A DNA stretch of 64,000 nucleotides from JAJRZL01 sp964557855 (GCA_964557855.1 CAZLBP010000015.1:18161-82160); one strand, 5' to 3'. Counted from the first letter of the stretch, positions 15,436-24,644 are shown. Notes: generated by a model not told the origin, from the sequence alone. A program made the numbers and translations.

Positions 15436-18099
15436 CTACATGATGATGACCAGTTTGCCGACCTGTGTCTCGCGGTCAGGGGACTCTACGGTCCAATAAT
15501 AGAGGCCGGACACCACGAGCTGGGTGTTGCGGGTGATCAGATCCCAACTTTCATGCATAGCGGTGGGATCGGACGGGTCTCTGTCATGTTCGATTTCGCG
15601 CACCAAATCGCCGTCCAGGGTGTAGATACGTATCGTACATTTGGCCGGCAGATTTGTGAAATGGATTTCACGGACGCGATCCTCGGGGCGGTTCTCACTG
15701 ATCTGTTCGATCCGTCGACCCTCGAAACCGAGCGCTTTGTAGCCGGCATCGATACGGTATGGGTTCGGATAGACGACTACTTCCAGGTTGTCCCGTTTGA
15801 CCTTGTCAACCGGATTCTGTGGGAACGCCTCGACGGCTCCCACCGTGACCGAAGTCTCCAGCGATCCGAGACCGGAGGCCGGAGAGCCGTAGTCAAAGGC
15901 GGTGACATTCACCCAGTAGGGGACCGACGGCAGTAAGTCGTCGATTGTGAACTCGTATTCGAAGTACTTGAAATAGCCGTCCTCGGTTAGCTCACCGGGT
16001 TTGGCCGAATCGGGAGACAGGGCCGAAGGATAAGGCTGATCCGGGAATCGTTTTCGGATTCCGCCCGGCAAATTCAATTCAGACATATTGAAGTCCTGGG
16101 CTTCGAAGTAGAAGGACGAATCGGGAAATCCGAATGGGTGAAACGGCGAATTTCGAGTATACCGCAGGGGGTCCAAATTGGGATCGTTGTAAATGCGGCG
16201 GAGTTCTTCGAGGGTAAACGGCGTTTCCAGCAGCTCCCAGACGTTCCGTCCGGAATTGAAAACAAACTTGTTGTAATCTTCGATATCATAGGAGGAAATG
16301 ACGCTGTAACTGGCCGATCTTTCATCTCGGGCGAGGTAGACGCGATAGCCTTCAAAGTCGGCCTCGCGCGAGAAGACGTCTTCCGTCGTTTCCGAGCGCA
16401 AGCCGTTAAAGCGAACGTGCAGTCGACCTTCTTCCGGTGTGACCCAGACGACCGGCGCCGGCGGGGGAGAGGCGCCCCGGAAATCCGGGGTGCCGTCGCC
16501 CCGGACCCAGAAGGTCCTGACGACCGTGTAATCGTAGTTGAACGCCCAAAATGTATCCGGCGGATTGGGCGGGTCCACATGAATAGAGTCGATCGTAGAG
16601 TCTATAATAACCGAGTCCAGCGGAAAATCTATCGAGTCTCCGGCATAACCGTCGCCATCGGTGTCAACGCCCGGATTGTCGTAAATCCAGGACGCCCAGC
16701 GCGCATTGTCGGATAGATCGGAGAAATCCAGACCGTCGTAGTACTGCTCCGGGTTGCCGGGCAAGTTGGCAGCATTGGTCTCGTCAGTATGCAGATCTTC
16801 GCCTCCCACATAAGCAAATGAAATAGGCAACGTCTGTCCGGGCGATATGTCAAACGGACCGAACGAGAGCAAATACCTGGTATCGTAGCCATCGGCGAAG
16901 TTGGCCGCCAGCGTCTGGTTAGGATAAAGCCACAAGGAATCGTTGGGCTGAATCGAGGCGGTGTAAATCTGGTCGTAATCGAATTCACGGTTTCTCAGGA
17001 CATAGTACTTGTTGTCGTCCCGGGCCGGCGTCCCCAGCCCACCGGTGCGGAAGTCACGGAACGGTTCGGCGAGACGGCCGACGCCGCCACGTTCGCGGGG
17101 GCCAAAATCGAGGCTCGCCGTACCATTACTGATCCACCAGTTAAAAGATACGTCAAGTTCCTGCGAAGGTGTTCTCACAATACGAGTTGCCGTAACGTGA
17201 GGTACCTCGGCCGGCTGACCGGTATTGGGATCCAATTCCCCCAAATCACCATCGGCGTCGGCAATCCAGGCGATAAACACGTCGTCCTCGTATTCGCATA
17301 TTTCACACTGGGCAAAGCTGAGTATTTCTTTTTCACGGAAACCGCAAATGTCATCATCGAATCCCGTCGTGCCGCAGTCGGCGCATACATCGGCATCCAC
17401 ATAGACGCCCATGTAGACATTCTCGAGCAAGCGCTGGCCGATATTGCGTATCTTGTAATCGAATAGAACCAGATCTTCGGCATACGAATACGACCAGGCG
17501 TATGAGGTCTGCGTCACTTCAATCCCCAGCGGACGGTGTTGTCGTCCGCCGTCTTCATCGTCCGTGCCGGCCAGCTGAATGAAGGTATCCATGTAGACGG
17601 CGATGTAATCCTCCTCGGAAACCGCGTCCTCGTACAACTCCTCCTTTGACGGATCGATAATCGATCTCTTTCTCAGACATCCGAAGGGAGCCGGTTCCGG
17701 AAACATCTCTTCCACACCGATCCAGCCGTCAGCCCCCGTGGATACCAACGTATCTCGACCGATCACGGCGCCGATCCAAAACGATCCGGCGAACACGTAC
17801 TGATGGCCGGAACCTTTGGGGTATTCACCGCCGCCGGCCGGTATGGACTGACCGGTGAAATAATCCACTTCCGCTCCCTCAGTGAAGCCAGTCGCGAAGG
17901 AACCGTCGTTGTTGATGGCCAGCACCAGCTTGCCGACCCGGTGCATTGCCACGCCGAAGCAGGGTTGCTGGAGAGCCTTACCCTGCGGAGGATCTTTCTT
18001 GTCCATTCGATCAATAGCGGCCCGGGCGAAAAGTGTATTACTCAGCAGTACGGAGCACACCCCTACACTTAAGACAATAAGCAGACATTTTCTTCTCAT
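15436..18099 (-). CDS. Large secreted protein with type IX-like C-terminal domain, unknown function
   Basis: An 887-residue exported protein with a signal peptide (MRRKCLLIVLSVGVCSVLLS). The first 450 residues are not recognised. They include GSGHQYVFAGSFWIGAVIG and an aspartate/cysteine-rich segment (VDADVCADCGTTGFDDDICG) that could bind metal. A fibronectin-III-like domain follows near residues 555-640. The C-terminal 120 residues contain VVYPNPYRID, TNLPAKCTIRIYTLDGDLVR and SGLYYWTVES...GKLVIIM, which match a FlgD/Por-type sorting domain. The expression unit is well bounded, with a promoter at 18196-18224 and a terminator at 15375-15407. Architectures like this are common surface proteins in FCB-related candidate phyla, but no role is known. 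Confidence 0.85.
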   Translation of the reverse strand: MRRKCLLIVLSVGVCSVLLSNTLFARAAIDRMDKKDPPQGKALQQPCFGVAMHRVGKLVLAINNDGSFATGFTEGAEVDYFTGQSIPAGGGEYPKGSGHQYVFAGSFWIGAVIGRDTLVSTGADGWIGVEEMFPEPAPFGCLRKRSIIDPSKEELYEDAVSEEDYIAVYMDTFIQLAGTDDEDGGRQHRPLGIEVTQTSYAWSYSYAEDLVLFDYKIRNIGQRLLENVYMGVYVDADVCADCGTTGFDDDICGFREKEILSFAQCEICEYEDDVFIAWIADADGDLGELDPNTGQPAEVPHVTATRIVRTPSQELDVSFNWWISNGTASLDFGPRERGGVGRLAEPFRDFRTGGLGTPARDDNKYYVLRNREFDYDQIYTASIQPNDSLWLYPNQTLAANFADGYDTRYLLSFGPFDISPGQTLPISFAYVGGEDLHTDETNAANLPGNPEQYYDGLDFSDLSDNARWASWIYDNPGVDTDGDGYAGDSIDFPLDSVIIDSTIDSIHVDPPNPPDTFWAFNYDYTVVRTFWVRGDGTPDFRGASPPPAPVVWVTPEEGRLHVRFNGLRSETTEDVFSREADFEGYRVYLARDERSASYSVISSYDIEDYNKFVFNSGRNVWELLETPFTLEELRRIYNDPNLDPLRYTRNSPFHPFGFPDSSFYFEAQDFNMSELNLPGGIRKRFPDQPYPSALSPDSAKPGELTEDGYFKYFEYEFTIDDLLPSVPYWVNVTAFDYGSPASGLGSLETSVTVGAVEAFPQNPVDKVKRDNLEVVVYPNPYRIDAGYKALGFEGRRIEQISENRPEDRVREIHFTNLPAKCTIRIYTLDGDLVREIEHDRDPSDPTAMHESWDLITRNTQLVVSGLYYWTVESPDRETQVGKLVIIM

Positions 18100-18195
18100 A
18101 ATGCTACATTCCAGCTATAGAGACTCTCGTTTTCTTCAATAACGAACGAGACTTACGACTCGTTTAATTCACCACCACTTTTTTGTTTCCCGCTA

Positions 18196-18224
18196 ATCTA
18201 AAGCAACTTGGCGCGCTTTCGCAA
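18196..18224 (-). promoter_or_regulatory. Predicted promoter for the 887-residue secreted protein
   Basis: On the minus strand TTGCGA, 17 bases and TTAGAT are seen, with a start near 18189 and a 90-base leader. The rest of the 18100-18534 gap shows no gene. A TCTCGT/ACGAGA hairpin lies near 18124-18150 in the leader. Confidence 0.55.
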
Positions 18225-18534
18225 GGATTTTCGTGCGTAAAATGTGCGCTGAAGAGTTGGTTGCGCGCTGTCACGCATGGAATCGACTAAGTTCTTTGTT
18301 GTCATTGCGTTAGTGAAACAACAAGCAATCGGGGTTGCTGTCGACGGAGCCCGAGAGTGTTATGTCTCCGGATATAGATTCCAGGAGTCAGGAACATGCC
18401 TGCCGACATCGGCAATTTTCCGAAGCTCGTGAAGTCTCTCGCCCCGGCCTCAGGGACTTAGGTTGACTGAGCTCTGTGGCCCGGTCTTTCATAGGGTTGG
18501 GCTGACCGAAGGTTGTGCCGATAACAAAACAGAC

Positions 18535-18562
18535 TTGACAATTCTGGCATTAAAGGTAGATT
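18535..18562 (+). promoter_or_regulatory. Predicted promoter for the 111-residue repeat protein
   Basis: TTGACA, a 16-base spacer and TAGATT lie about 40 bases upstream of the ATG at 18605, with the expected start near 18569. Confidence 0.65.
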
Positions 18563-18604
18563 TAGCACGAATTGAATGTGCGTGTTAGTGCCGGAAATAA
18601 ATTG

Positions 18605-18940
18605 ATGGATTGTTCCGAGAAGAAATACGAAATGTCGGATTTCTCCACAGCCGAGCAGAAAGCTATTCGTCTGCACAAGTATTACTTGTCGGAGCAGGCC
18701 GGCTGTGACGTCGGTGAAGAATACGCGATCCGACACTGGCTCGATCACTATTCACAGCGCTGGCGCCATAACCGGCTGCAACACGAAATGAAGGCGCAGA
18801 AGGAAGAGATTCGCCGCCACGTGTGGATCGAATCTCAGAAGGCCGGACAAGACCTGGGTTCATCGGCTGCGATCGACTGGATATCCAAACACGCCGCTTC
18901 CTGGCGGCGCTGGCGCGAACTGCAGGAAGACCTGGATTAG
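18605..18940 (+). CDS. Small protein with two W-rich tandem repeats, unknown function
   Basis: A 111-residue soluble, charged protein built from two related units of about 38 residues. The first contains RLHKYYLSEQAGCDVGEEYA and ends HYSQRWRHNR. The second contains RHVWIESQKAGQDLGSSAA and ends HAASWRRWRE. Both share the pattern S-x2-AG-x-D-(V/L)-G-x3-AI-x-W and a closing WR-x-x-R. The pattern suggests a duplicated helical module. Similar short proteins occur in many bacteria without a known role. The ATG at 18605 is chosen; a TTG eleven codons earlier is possible. A promoter with a TTGACA box lies directly upstream, so it is likely a single-gene unit. Confidence 0.75.
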   Translation: MDCSEKKYEMSDFSTAEQKAIRLHKYYLSEQAGCDVGEEYAIRHWLDHYSQRWRHNRLQHEMKAQKEEIRRHVWIESQKAGQDLGSSAAIDWISKHAASWRRWRELQEDLD

Positions 18941-19215
18941 CAAACAGGTTGTCTAAGCCGGCAACCAGGCTTATGGGGTGTTGAACAACCCTCAGCGATG
19001 TCTTAAATTCCCATGAAACGATATTGTCTCTCTGCTGATAAGGGGAAAATTGCTTCGTCGTCTGCCGAGGCGAGCTCTTCCTTTTGACAGCATTCCAATT
19101 CGTCCGACAAGTCGGTAAAGACAGGGCTCGCGCAGTAAGCTATTCTTCAACGGAAAGTAGACCTGAGATGTTAGTTGTTGACTTTTGTTGTCGGAGTTGA
19201 CAATTTGGGTCTCAT

Positions 19216-19836
19216 ATGTACCAGCGCGCAGGCTTTATCGGATTTATCATACTCTGGTGTGTCGTCGGCGGATTGTATTGCGGTTCCGATAATGACGATG
19301 CGGAACAGGCTGAGGAACTGACATTCGATGTTGTGGATTCGTTGTTGGAGGCAGAGTTCACTGTGGCCGGGACCAACAAGAGTATTCGCCCGCCCAAGGG
19401 CTTCGAGCCCGTGGCGGACAGCCTGCACGACGAACTGCAGACGTACTTTGCCTCGACTATGGGTAACGAGGCGAGAGTGAATTTCGACAGGTTTTTTTAC
19501 AATCCTGAATACGAATCCGGTCTGGTGGTTCTGTCAATAGATGATCTCAACCTGGAAAGCGACACGGGCTTCTTTTTCAATTCTTACTTTCAGATGCTGG
19601 GGGAGTCTTATAAGCGAGACCAAATCAAGCACGGCGAGTACTGGGTCAATGGGATTTTTGTGAAGAACTTTCTTTTGGTCGATAGTATGTCCGTGCGGTT
19701 TCATCTGTTGTGTCTTTCAGGCGAAGACGACGCGCTGGAGTTGAATTACATTGCGCCTCGCTCTTACTATGAAGATCTGGTCAAACGTTTTGAATCATCA
19801 ATTGGATCCCTTAAACCCCAACAAGGAGGAATGTAG
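19216..19836 (+). CDS. Predicted lipoprotein, unknown function
   Basis: A 206-residue exported protein. Its N-terminal hydrophobic segment ends in a lipobox-like GGLYCGSD with C22 as the lipidated residue. Aspartates follow immediately, so it may stay in the inner membrane. The remainder is a soluble alpha/beta domain with no known family. It includes YFASTMGNEARVNFDRFFYN and ends with a helix ESSIGSLKP. It is followed after one base by the Bor-like lipoprotein gene, whose ribosome site AAGGAGGA lies inside this gene's last codons, so the two form an operon. The 18941-19215 gap upstream has no clear gene. Confidence 0.78.
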   Translation: MYQRAGFIGFIILWCVVGGLYCGSDNDDAEQAEELTFDVVDSLLEAEFTVAGTNKSIRPPKGFEPVADSLHDELQTYFASTMGNEARVNFDRFFYNPEYESGLVVLSIDDLNLESDTGFFFNSYFQMLGESYKRDQIKHGEYWVNGIFVKNFLLVDSMSVRFHLLCLSGEDDALELNYIAPRSYYEDLVKRFESSIGSLKPQQGGM

Positions 19837-19837
19837 C

Positions 19838-20128
19838 ATGAAACGAGTAACGGCGATTCTGATGGTGGCTGTACTGCTATTTATGATGGGCTGTGCCGCC
19901 CATATTCATCAGGTCGGCAATGGTGCGCAGGGCACGCAGATGACACAACAGAGACAATGGTATGTGCTGTGGGGTCTGGTGCCGATCAACGAGGTGAAGT
20001 CGGAAGATATGGCAGCCGGAGCCCAGGATTACACAATCAAGACCGAGAGTTCGGCGCTGGATATTATCATCAATATCTTCACCGGCATCATAACCGTGAA
20101 TTCTCGAACTGTAACCGTAACGCAGTAA
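19838..20128 (+). CDS. Bor/Iss-like small lipoprotein
   Basis: A 96-residue lipoprotein with lipobox LLFMMGC near residue 19. The mature part carries the pattern HQVGNGAQGTQMTQQRQWYV-LWGLVPINEV, a hydrophobic segment LDIIINIFTGIITVNSRTVTV and a polar end. This layout resembles the lambda Bor family of outer-membrane lipoproteins, some of which affect serum resistance. An ideal AAGGAGGA site lies seven bases upstream of the ATG. It is the second gene of a two-lipoprotein operon that ends at a clear terminator. The family match is by eye and the function here is not known. Confidence 0.78.
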   Translation: MKRVTAILMVAVLLFMMGCAAHIHQVGNGAQGTQMTQQRQWYVLWGLVPINEVKSEDMAAGAQDYTIKTESSALDIIINIFTGIITVNSRTVTVTQ

Positions 20129-20154
20129 ATATACGTCATAATCGAATTGAAGAC

Positions 20155-20187
20155 AGGCCGGGTGAATTTAATCCGGCCTCTCTTTTC
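20155..20187 (+). terminator. Intrinsic terminator after the lipoprotein operon
   Basis: AGGCCGG (20155-20161) pairs with CCGGCCT (20173-20179) and is followed by CTCTTTTCT. Confidence 0.8.
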
Positions 20188-20235
20188 TGGTTCTGGTTAG
20201 CGCCTTGGTAAGGCACGCATGGACTATATACTGCA

Positions 20236-20790
20236 ATGAAACGACGCAGCAGACACACCGATTACTCGACGCCGCTAAGGACGTATACCGAAGATGATTT
20301 GGTTACTATCGTCGAATCGGCAACGGAGCCGTTTGTACTGATCCTCGATTGTGTCCAGGACCCGCATAATCTGGGTGCTTGTTTGCGCTCCGCCAATGCG
20401 GCTGGGATTGATGCCGTGGTGGTGCCGAAGGACCGCTCCGTGAAACTCACCGAGACCGTCCGCCACGTCGCCAGCGGGGCGGCTGAAACGACGCCGCTCG
20501 TAAGCGTCACGAACCTGGCGCGCGTGATCCGACAGCTTAAGGAACTGGGCCTGTGGGTGGTCGGCACGGACGATAAAGCAGATAAGCGTATATACGATAT
20601 CGATCTGAGGGGACCGCTTGCGCTGGTCATGGGCGCCGAAGGGATGGGACTGCGTCGTTTGACCGCGGACCTCTGCGACCATCTCGTACGACTACCCATG
20701 TTCGGGACAGTTTCCTGCCTGAACGTGTCTGTGGCTGCGGGTGTGTGCTTGTTCGAAGCGATGCGACAACGTACAATGGGGAAGACGTAG
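20236..20790 (+). CDS. TrmH/SpoU-family RNA 2'-O-methyltransferase (RlmB-like core)
   Basis: A 184-residue SPOUT methyltransferase, which methylates ribose 2'-OH in tRNA or rRNA using S-adenosylmethionine. The three SpoU motifs are intact. They are LDCVQDPHNLGACLRSANAAG (motif 1, with the conserved Asn and Arg), LVMGAEGMGLRRLT (motif 2) and LPMFGTVSCLNVSVAAGVCLFEA (motif 3, forming the knotted cofactor site). The sequence is closest in style to 23S rRNA methylase RlmB but lacks the N-terminal L30e-like RNA-binding domain, so it is about 60 residues shorter. It stands alone between a terminator and a convergent small gene. The target nucleotide cannot be predicted. Confidence 0.9.
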   Translation: MKRRSRHTDYSTPLRTYTEDDLVTIVESATEPFVLILDCVQDPHNLGACLRSANAAGIDAVVVPKDRSVKLTETVRHVASGAAETTPLVSVTNLARVIRQLKELGLWVVGTDDKADKRIYDIDLRGPLALVMGAEGMGLRRLTADLCDHLVRLPMFGTVSCLNVSVAAGVCLFEAMRQRTMGKT

Positions 20791-20809
20791 TTCAGTTACG
20801 TGCTATTGA

Positions 20810-20914
20810 TTAGTACCAACCCGGGGGCATTTCAGCCAGGGTAATCACCGCCAGTACAGTGACTATCAGGAGAAATGCGAAAGCCAACACACTATGTACC
20901 TTAATGTGTTTCAT
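20810..20914 (-). CDS. Possible 34-residue single-span membrane peptide
   Basis: A short frame encodes MKHIKVHSVLAFAFLLIVTV followed by LAVITLAEMPPGWY. It has a basic start, one hydrophobic helix and a short proline/tryptophan end, the layout of a small membrane protein. An AAAGAGA sequence lies 13 bases upstream. No homologue is known to me, and small frames arise by chance, so this is tentative. The surrounding gap to 21150 is AT-rich with no other gene. Confidence 0.4.
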   Translation of the reverse strand: MKHIKVHSVLAFAFLLIVTVLAVITLAEMPPGWY

Positions 20915-21156
20915 GACAGTTTAGAGTCTCTTTCTACAACCTGCACAGTTAAACAATGTTTTTTGAAGAAATCATTACAGTATAGTGCAGTTTTACAAAT
21001 TAGTCTACTCAAATCGACAACGGTTCACACTTTTTTTGTGATCGAGAGAGCCTCGAATACGGTTTCAGAATAACACAGCCGAATCGCAAGTTGCTTAGCT
21101 GGTGGAACTTACACTGAGCGCCGCACGATTCCCTCCTGCGCTCCGATTGATAATCA

Positions 21157-21193
21157 ACAAATTGGGTCCTGATTCACCGGGAATCAGGACCCA
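21157..21193 (-). terminator. Intrinsic terminator of the LamG/dockerin gene
   Basis: A perfect 13-bp stem (TGGGTCCTGATTC at 21163-21175 with GAATCAGGACCCA at 21181-21193). On the minus strand it is followed by AATTTGTT. Confidence 0.8.
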
Positions 21194-21223
21194 TTATCCA
21201 GAAAACAGGGCTGTGCTCAGCGG

Positions 21224-23863
21224 CTAATTACACGGTGGCGGTTCCGGGCCGCCGCGGAAGAGGTAGTCGACCAGATAGGACAGGTCGGCTACATCAATGC
21301 CGCCGCCGGGGCCAGTCAAGCCGTCGACGTTACCTTCCTCGAAACAGGGCGGTTCCGCGCCGCCGCGGAACAGGTAATCGACCAGATAGGACAGATCGGC
21401 GACATCAATGGGTCCGCCAACTCCGATTACGCCGTCGGCGTTGCCGCGGTTCTGACAGCAAGAGGCCGGTTCCATGACGTTGATGAAAAACATAGACGCT
21501 TTTTGCGGCCATTCTCCGTCTATCAGGATTTCCACTGTGACGCAAACGTGATCCAGGAGGCTGTAATCCACAAACTTACCGTCGAGAGGGATGTTGACCG
21601 ACTGTCCCGCCGGTATAACCTGCTGGCCTTCCAAAGGGACGCCCGGTTCGAGCCCGTTCAGGGAGACGCAAGGGTGATCTTTGGCAATAGCACCAACTAA
21701 CTCGGCGCGAGCGCGATAGTTGACTGTCTCCGCAGTGTCGGTCCCGTTGGTCAATGTGATGTGGCCCAGATCGATGAGGGAATCCATCAGACCTTCAGCA
21801 AAGCCCACATCAAATATGACCCACAAATCGGAATCCGTCGGCACCAGGCGGCTGACCTCGCTCACCACGTAGCCGGTTGCCGAATCCTCGACAATCATCT
21901 CGTAATAGGCTCGTTCTCCGGGCTGCATACCGGCGGGAATCTCCACGTCAAAAGGTATGTCCACACACGTGCCCGGGGCCAGGGTTACGGTCCCGGAGCC
22001 GGGCGTGAAATTGGTGGGACCGGGGACATCGCCATAGGGCAGCGCGGCAAAAGAATAGTGATACGTTTTGGGTCCAACGTCGGAGTTCGTCAACAGAGCC
22101 GTGCCGGACATTGAACCAAGCGACGGAGCGGGTTGGAGTGACCACGGTAGAGAGAAGCGCTTGCGGCATTTGCCGTGTTCTCCGGCCTGGTAGATGCCCT
22201 GGATTTCAGTGGCCGTCAGCGGGCGGCGGAAGAACTCGACTTCATCGATACCGCCCACATATGGGGAGCCGCCTGTAATCGGCACCGTTTTGTCGCCGAC
22301 TCGGAATACGGAGTTGTTGTTCAATGATGACGCGGCGTAGCCGCTCGGATCAAACGTCTGAGGCATCGGTTGGCCGTCGATGTAGAAGACGATCCCGGCG
22401 GGATCATCCCGGTCGACCGTCACCGCCACGTGATGCCAGTCGCCGCTGACGGGAATGGCGTACACCGGGTCCAGGTTCCAATTCGTATACCCGGCGGAGC
22501 CCGCTGCGAGCTGCAGTCCCAGCCGTCCGTCGTACATGTAAAACGAATAACCATGCAGATAAGAGGACTGCTCCCGTTTTTCCGCAATGACGCGGACATG
22601 GTCGAGTCCTTCTCGCTGTATCCAGGCGTCGATCGTAAAGTCGTTGTACCAGACGTCTATGCCGTGGTAGTGTGGTACATCGACATGGTCATTGTTGCCG
22701 TCGAAGAAGAGGGCGTTATTCACTTTGCCCCAGGATATACAGCTCGGACCGAGACCTATCGTGGCCTGAGTGGTGCCTTCATAGTGGTGTCCATCCTTAC
22801 CGCGCAGATTCTTCGCGTCAGGCTTATCCGTTTCTTCTTCGTCGAAGGGCAACCATAGCACCATACCCCATGGCCAGTGGACACAAGCGCACTCACCGTT
22901 GTACCCGAGCGGAATAGGAAAGCTCTTGCCTTTGTCGCCCGGATAAGTCGTATGGGGGTCATCTGCGGCTGAGTAACCAGTCGGTCGCACATCGAATCCG
23001 GAGCCGGTTACGCCATCGAAACAAGCATAGACTATTTTTGGCCCGCCTGCCAGTCCATCCGGCAGAGGCATATAGTAAGTGATGGTAACCGGATTGGCGG
23101 CATTATCTATGTCCGGTCCCTGTGGCGCCCCGGTCGGCCCGGTCGCGCTGGAAACAGTCACGTTGGGCGTGAGGACTTCCAGGACTACTTTCGTTAACGG
23201 TATCGTCGTAGAGCCCCAGATACTCTGACTGAGATCAAATTGCCAGCAGCATGGCGACCCGCTATAGCTTGAGTTAACATATAGATACGTGTTGGGACCT
23301 TTGGTCGGATAGCAATATGGCCCGCCCCAGTCGGGATAGAAATCGCCGCCGGGCGTGGACCATTTCCAGGTACCGGATGGCGGGTACCAGCAGGAGTCGA
23401 TACAAACCGTCTTGCCGGCATCGGCCGTATCAACCGTCAACTCCGTTCTCAGAATCACGTCATCATAGCCGTTGGGGACACCCGGCTCCATTAATGAAAA
23501 GGCGGAAAATCCGATAGTGTCCGGTGACACGCCGTCGACGTCGACGGGAAAGACCGCCTGGCCGCCATCGAGGTACTGAGCGATCTCCGGCGCCCAGGCG
23601 CCGGTTAAACCGGACCAGCCCGCTCCGTCGGGAGAGCTGATTTCGAAACCGTGGTCAATTCCGGTTACGTAGTCGCCGGTATTGTTTAACATGGCCACCT
23701 TGAATGTGACCGGCTGGCCGCAGATAATCGTATCTCCGTCGCCGGCGCCGGGCCCGGATATGCTCGCAGTCACGCCGGCGTTTGCGCCCGTGGCGAGCAA
23801 ACCTGTCCCACTCAACAGCCCGATAATCAACAGTATCATGCTGTTCGTTCTGAAGTGATTCAT
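21224..23863 (-). CDS. Secreted LamG-domain protein with two dockerin repeats
   Basis: An 879-residue exported protein. The signal peptide (about 1-29) is followed by about 300 residues of beta-rich sequence of unknown type. A LamG/concanavalin-like domain lies at about residues 345-555 (WGKVNNALFFDGNNDHVDVP, FTIDAWIQ, GDWHHVAVTVDRDD, YVGGIDEVEFFRRPLTATEI), a fold that usually binds carbohydrate or protein. A further region of about 210 residues and two dockerin-like repeats (GPIDVADLSYLVDYLFRGG, GGIDVADLSYLVDYLFRGG) close the chain. An AAGGAGA ribosome site fixes the start. The promoter at 24178-24206 implies an unusually long leader of about 300 bases. The natural ligand is not predictable. 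Confidence 0.88.
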   Translation of the reverse strand: MNHFRTNSMILLIIGLLSGTGLLATGANAGVTASISGPGAGDGDTIICGQPVTFKVAMLNNTGDYVTGIDHGFEISSPDGAGWSGLTGAWAPEIAQYLDGGQAVFPVDVDGVSPDTIGFSAFSLMEPGVPNGYDDVILRTELTVDTADAGKTVCIDSCWYPPSGTWKWSTPGGDFYPDWGGPYCYPTKGPNTYLYVNSSYSGSPCCWQFDLSQSIWGSTTIPLTKVVLEVLTPNVTVSSATGPTGAPQGPDIDNAANPVTITYYMPLPDGLAGGPKIVYACFDGVTGSGFDVRPTGYSAADDPHTTYPGDKGKSFPIPLGYNGECACVHWPWGMVLWLPFDEEETDKPDAKNLRGKDGHHYEGTTQATIGLGPSCISWGKVNNALFFDGNNDHVDVPHYHGIDVWYNDFTIDAWIQREGLDHVRVIAEKREQSSYLHGYSFYMYDGRLGLQLAAGSAGYTNWNLDPVYAIPVSGDWHHVAVTVDRDDPAGIVFYIDGQPMPQTFDPSGYAASSLNNNSVFRVGDKTVPITGGSPYVGGIDEVEFFRRPLTATEIQGIYQAGEHGKCRKRFSLPWSLQPAPSLGSMSGTALLTNSDVGPKTYHYSFAALPYGDVPGPTNFTPGSGTVTLAPGTCVDIPFDVEIPAGMQPGERAYYEMIVEDSATGYVVSEVSRLVPTDSDLWVIFDVGFAEGLMDSLIDLGHITLTNGTDTAETVNYRARAELVGAIAKDHPCVSLNGLEPGVPLEGQQVIPAGQSVNIPLDGKFVDYSLLDHVCVTVEILIDGEWPQKASMFFINVMEPASCCQNRGNADGVIGVGGPIDVADLSYLVDYLFRGGAEPPCFEEGNVDGLTGPGGGIDVADLSYLVDYLFRGGPEPPPCN

Positions 23864-24177
23864 AAAAGGTCTCCTTGTATGTAGAGTATCAGGTTTCGTC
23901 TAAGTCCAGATACCGACGTCCATCTCCCAGGCCGCCGGCCTACTTCAACAAGTTGCACACTGGTCTGGCTTCTTCTCATCCGTTATCAGAACATTTATGA
24001 TCTGGATTAAATTCTCCATGTTCAGTACGTTTGTCTGTCGGGGAGTCAAATGGTTCGGATTAGTACAAGTCTTTCTTGTAATCAGATGGACATGGTACTC
24101 TGGCAAATCCCTGCGCCGGTATCCGCAGACCAATCCCTGACACCTGCCCGGTGGCATACGGGCTGCTGCACGTCCCC

Positions 24178-24206
24178 AAGATACCGAAAATAGATAGGAT
24201 TGTCAA
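24178..24206 (-). promoter_or_regulatory. Predicted promoter with long leader for the LamG gene
   Basis: On the minus strand TTGACA, exactly 17 bases and TATCTT are seen. The start would be near 24171, leaving about 308 untranslated bases before the ATG at 23863. No known riboswitch was recognised in that leader. Confidence 0.7.
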
Positions 24207-24233
24207 GTATCTTCAGGTGATGACTACCCGGGC

Positions 24234-24365
24234 AAAAAAAGATCCGGCGGTGCCTGCACGATACCGTCGGATCTGCGTTGTGCCCTCCTCCCGGAGAACT
24301 ATTCAGTGAAACCTCAGGAGCTGTCAACGGTCTCCCGCGGTTTCATACCTTCGTGGTAATGAATC
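24234..24365 (-). ncRNA. Candidate small structured RNA ending in an intrinsic terminator
   Basis: No protein-coding frame is credible here, but the minus strand shows a compact series of stems. TGAAACC pairs with GGTTTCA around an inner GGGAG/CTCC stem, and a small CTCC/GGAG hairpin follows. Last is GATCCGACGGT / ACCGCCGGATC (24241-24273), followed by seven T (24240-24234), a classic terminator. A possible promoter (TTGCGA, 17 bases, TCTAAA) lies just upstream. The 5' end is approximate and the class is not one I recognise. Confidence 0.45.
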
Positions 24366-24428
24366 ATCCTGTTTTAGACACTTAGTCGGAAATCGTCGCA
24401 ATTGGTTCGCGATTTTACCCATTTTCTG

Positions 24429-24459
24429 AAAAAAACCGGTTGATCTGAGAATCAACCGG
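24429..24459 (-). terminator. Orphan intrinsic terminator, minus strand
   Basis: A perfect stem CCGGTTGAT (24436-24444) / ATCAACCGG (24451-24459) is followed on the minus strand by seven T. No minus-strand gene ends nearby. It could stop antisense transcription from the sigma-factor region or mark the end of a lost gene. Confidence 0.75.
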
Positions 24460-24644
24460 CTTACCGACGTACCCTATGCCCGCGAAAAGGCTGAAATGCT
24501 CAAGAGGTTTCGCTGATGCGATATATCGTCATTCTATCGACTATGTTTATCGGGGTGGGCCCAAATAGCGGAAATGGCCCAACAAACGTCAATTTAGATG
24601 ATTTTTGAATTGTTATCGTGCGGCCGTCATGTTATACTTTTCTT

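Noticed and set aside
24082..24327. 81-codon minus-strand frame
   Set aside because: It spans a strong terminator and a promoter and has no protein-like features; the region is better explained as a small RNA plus leader.
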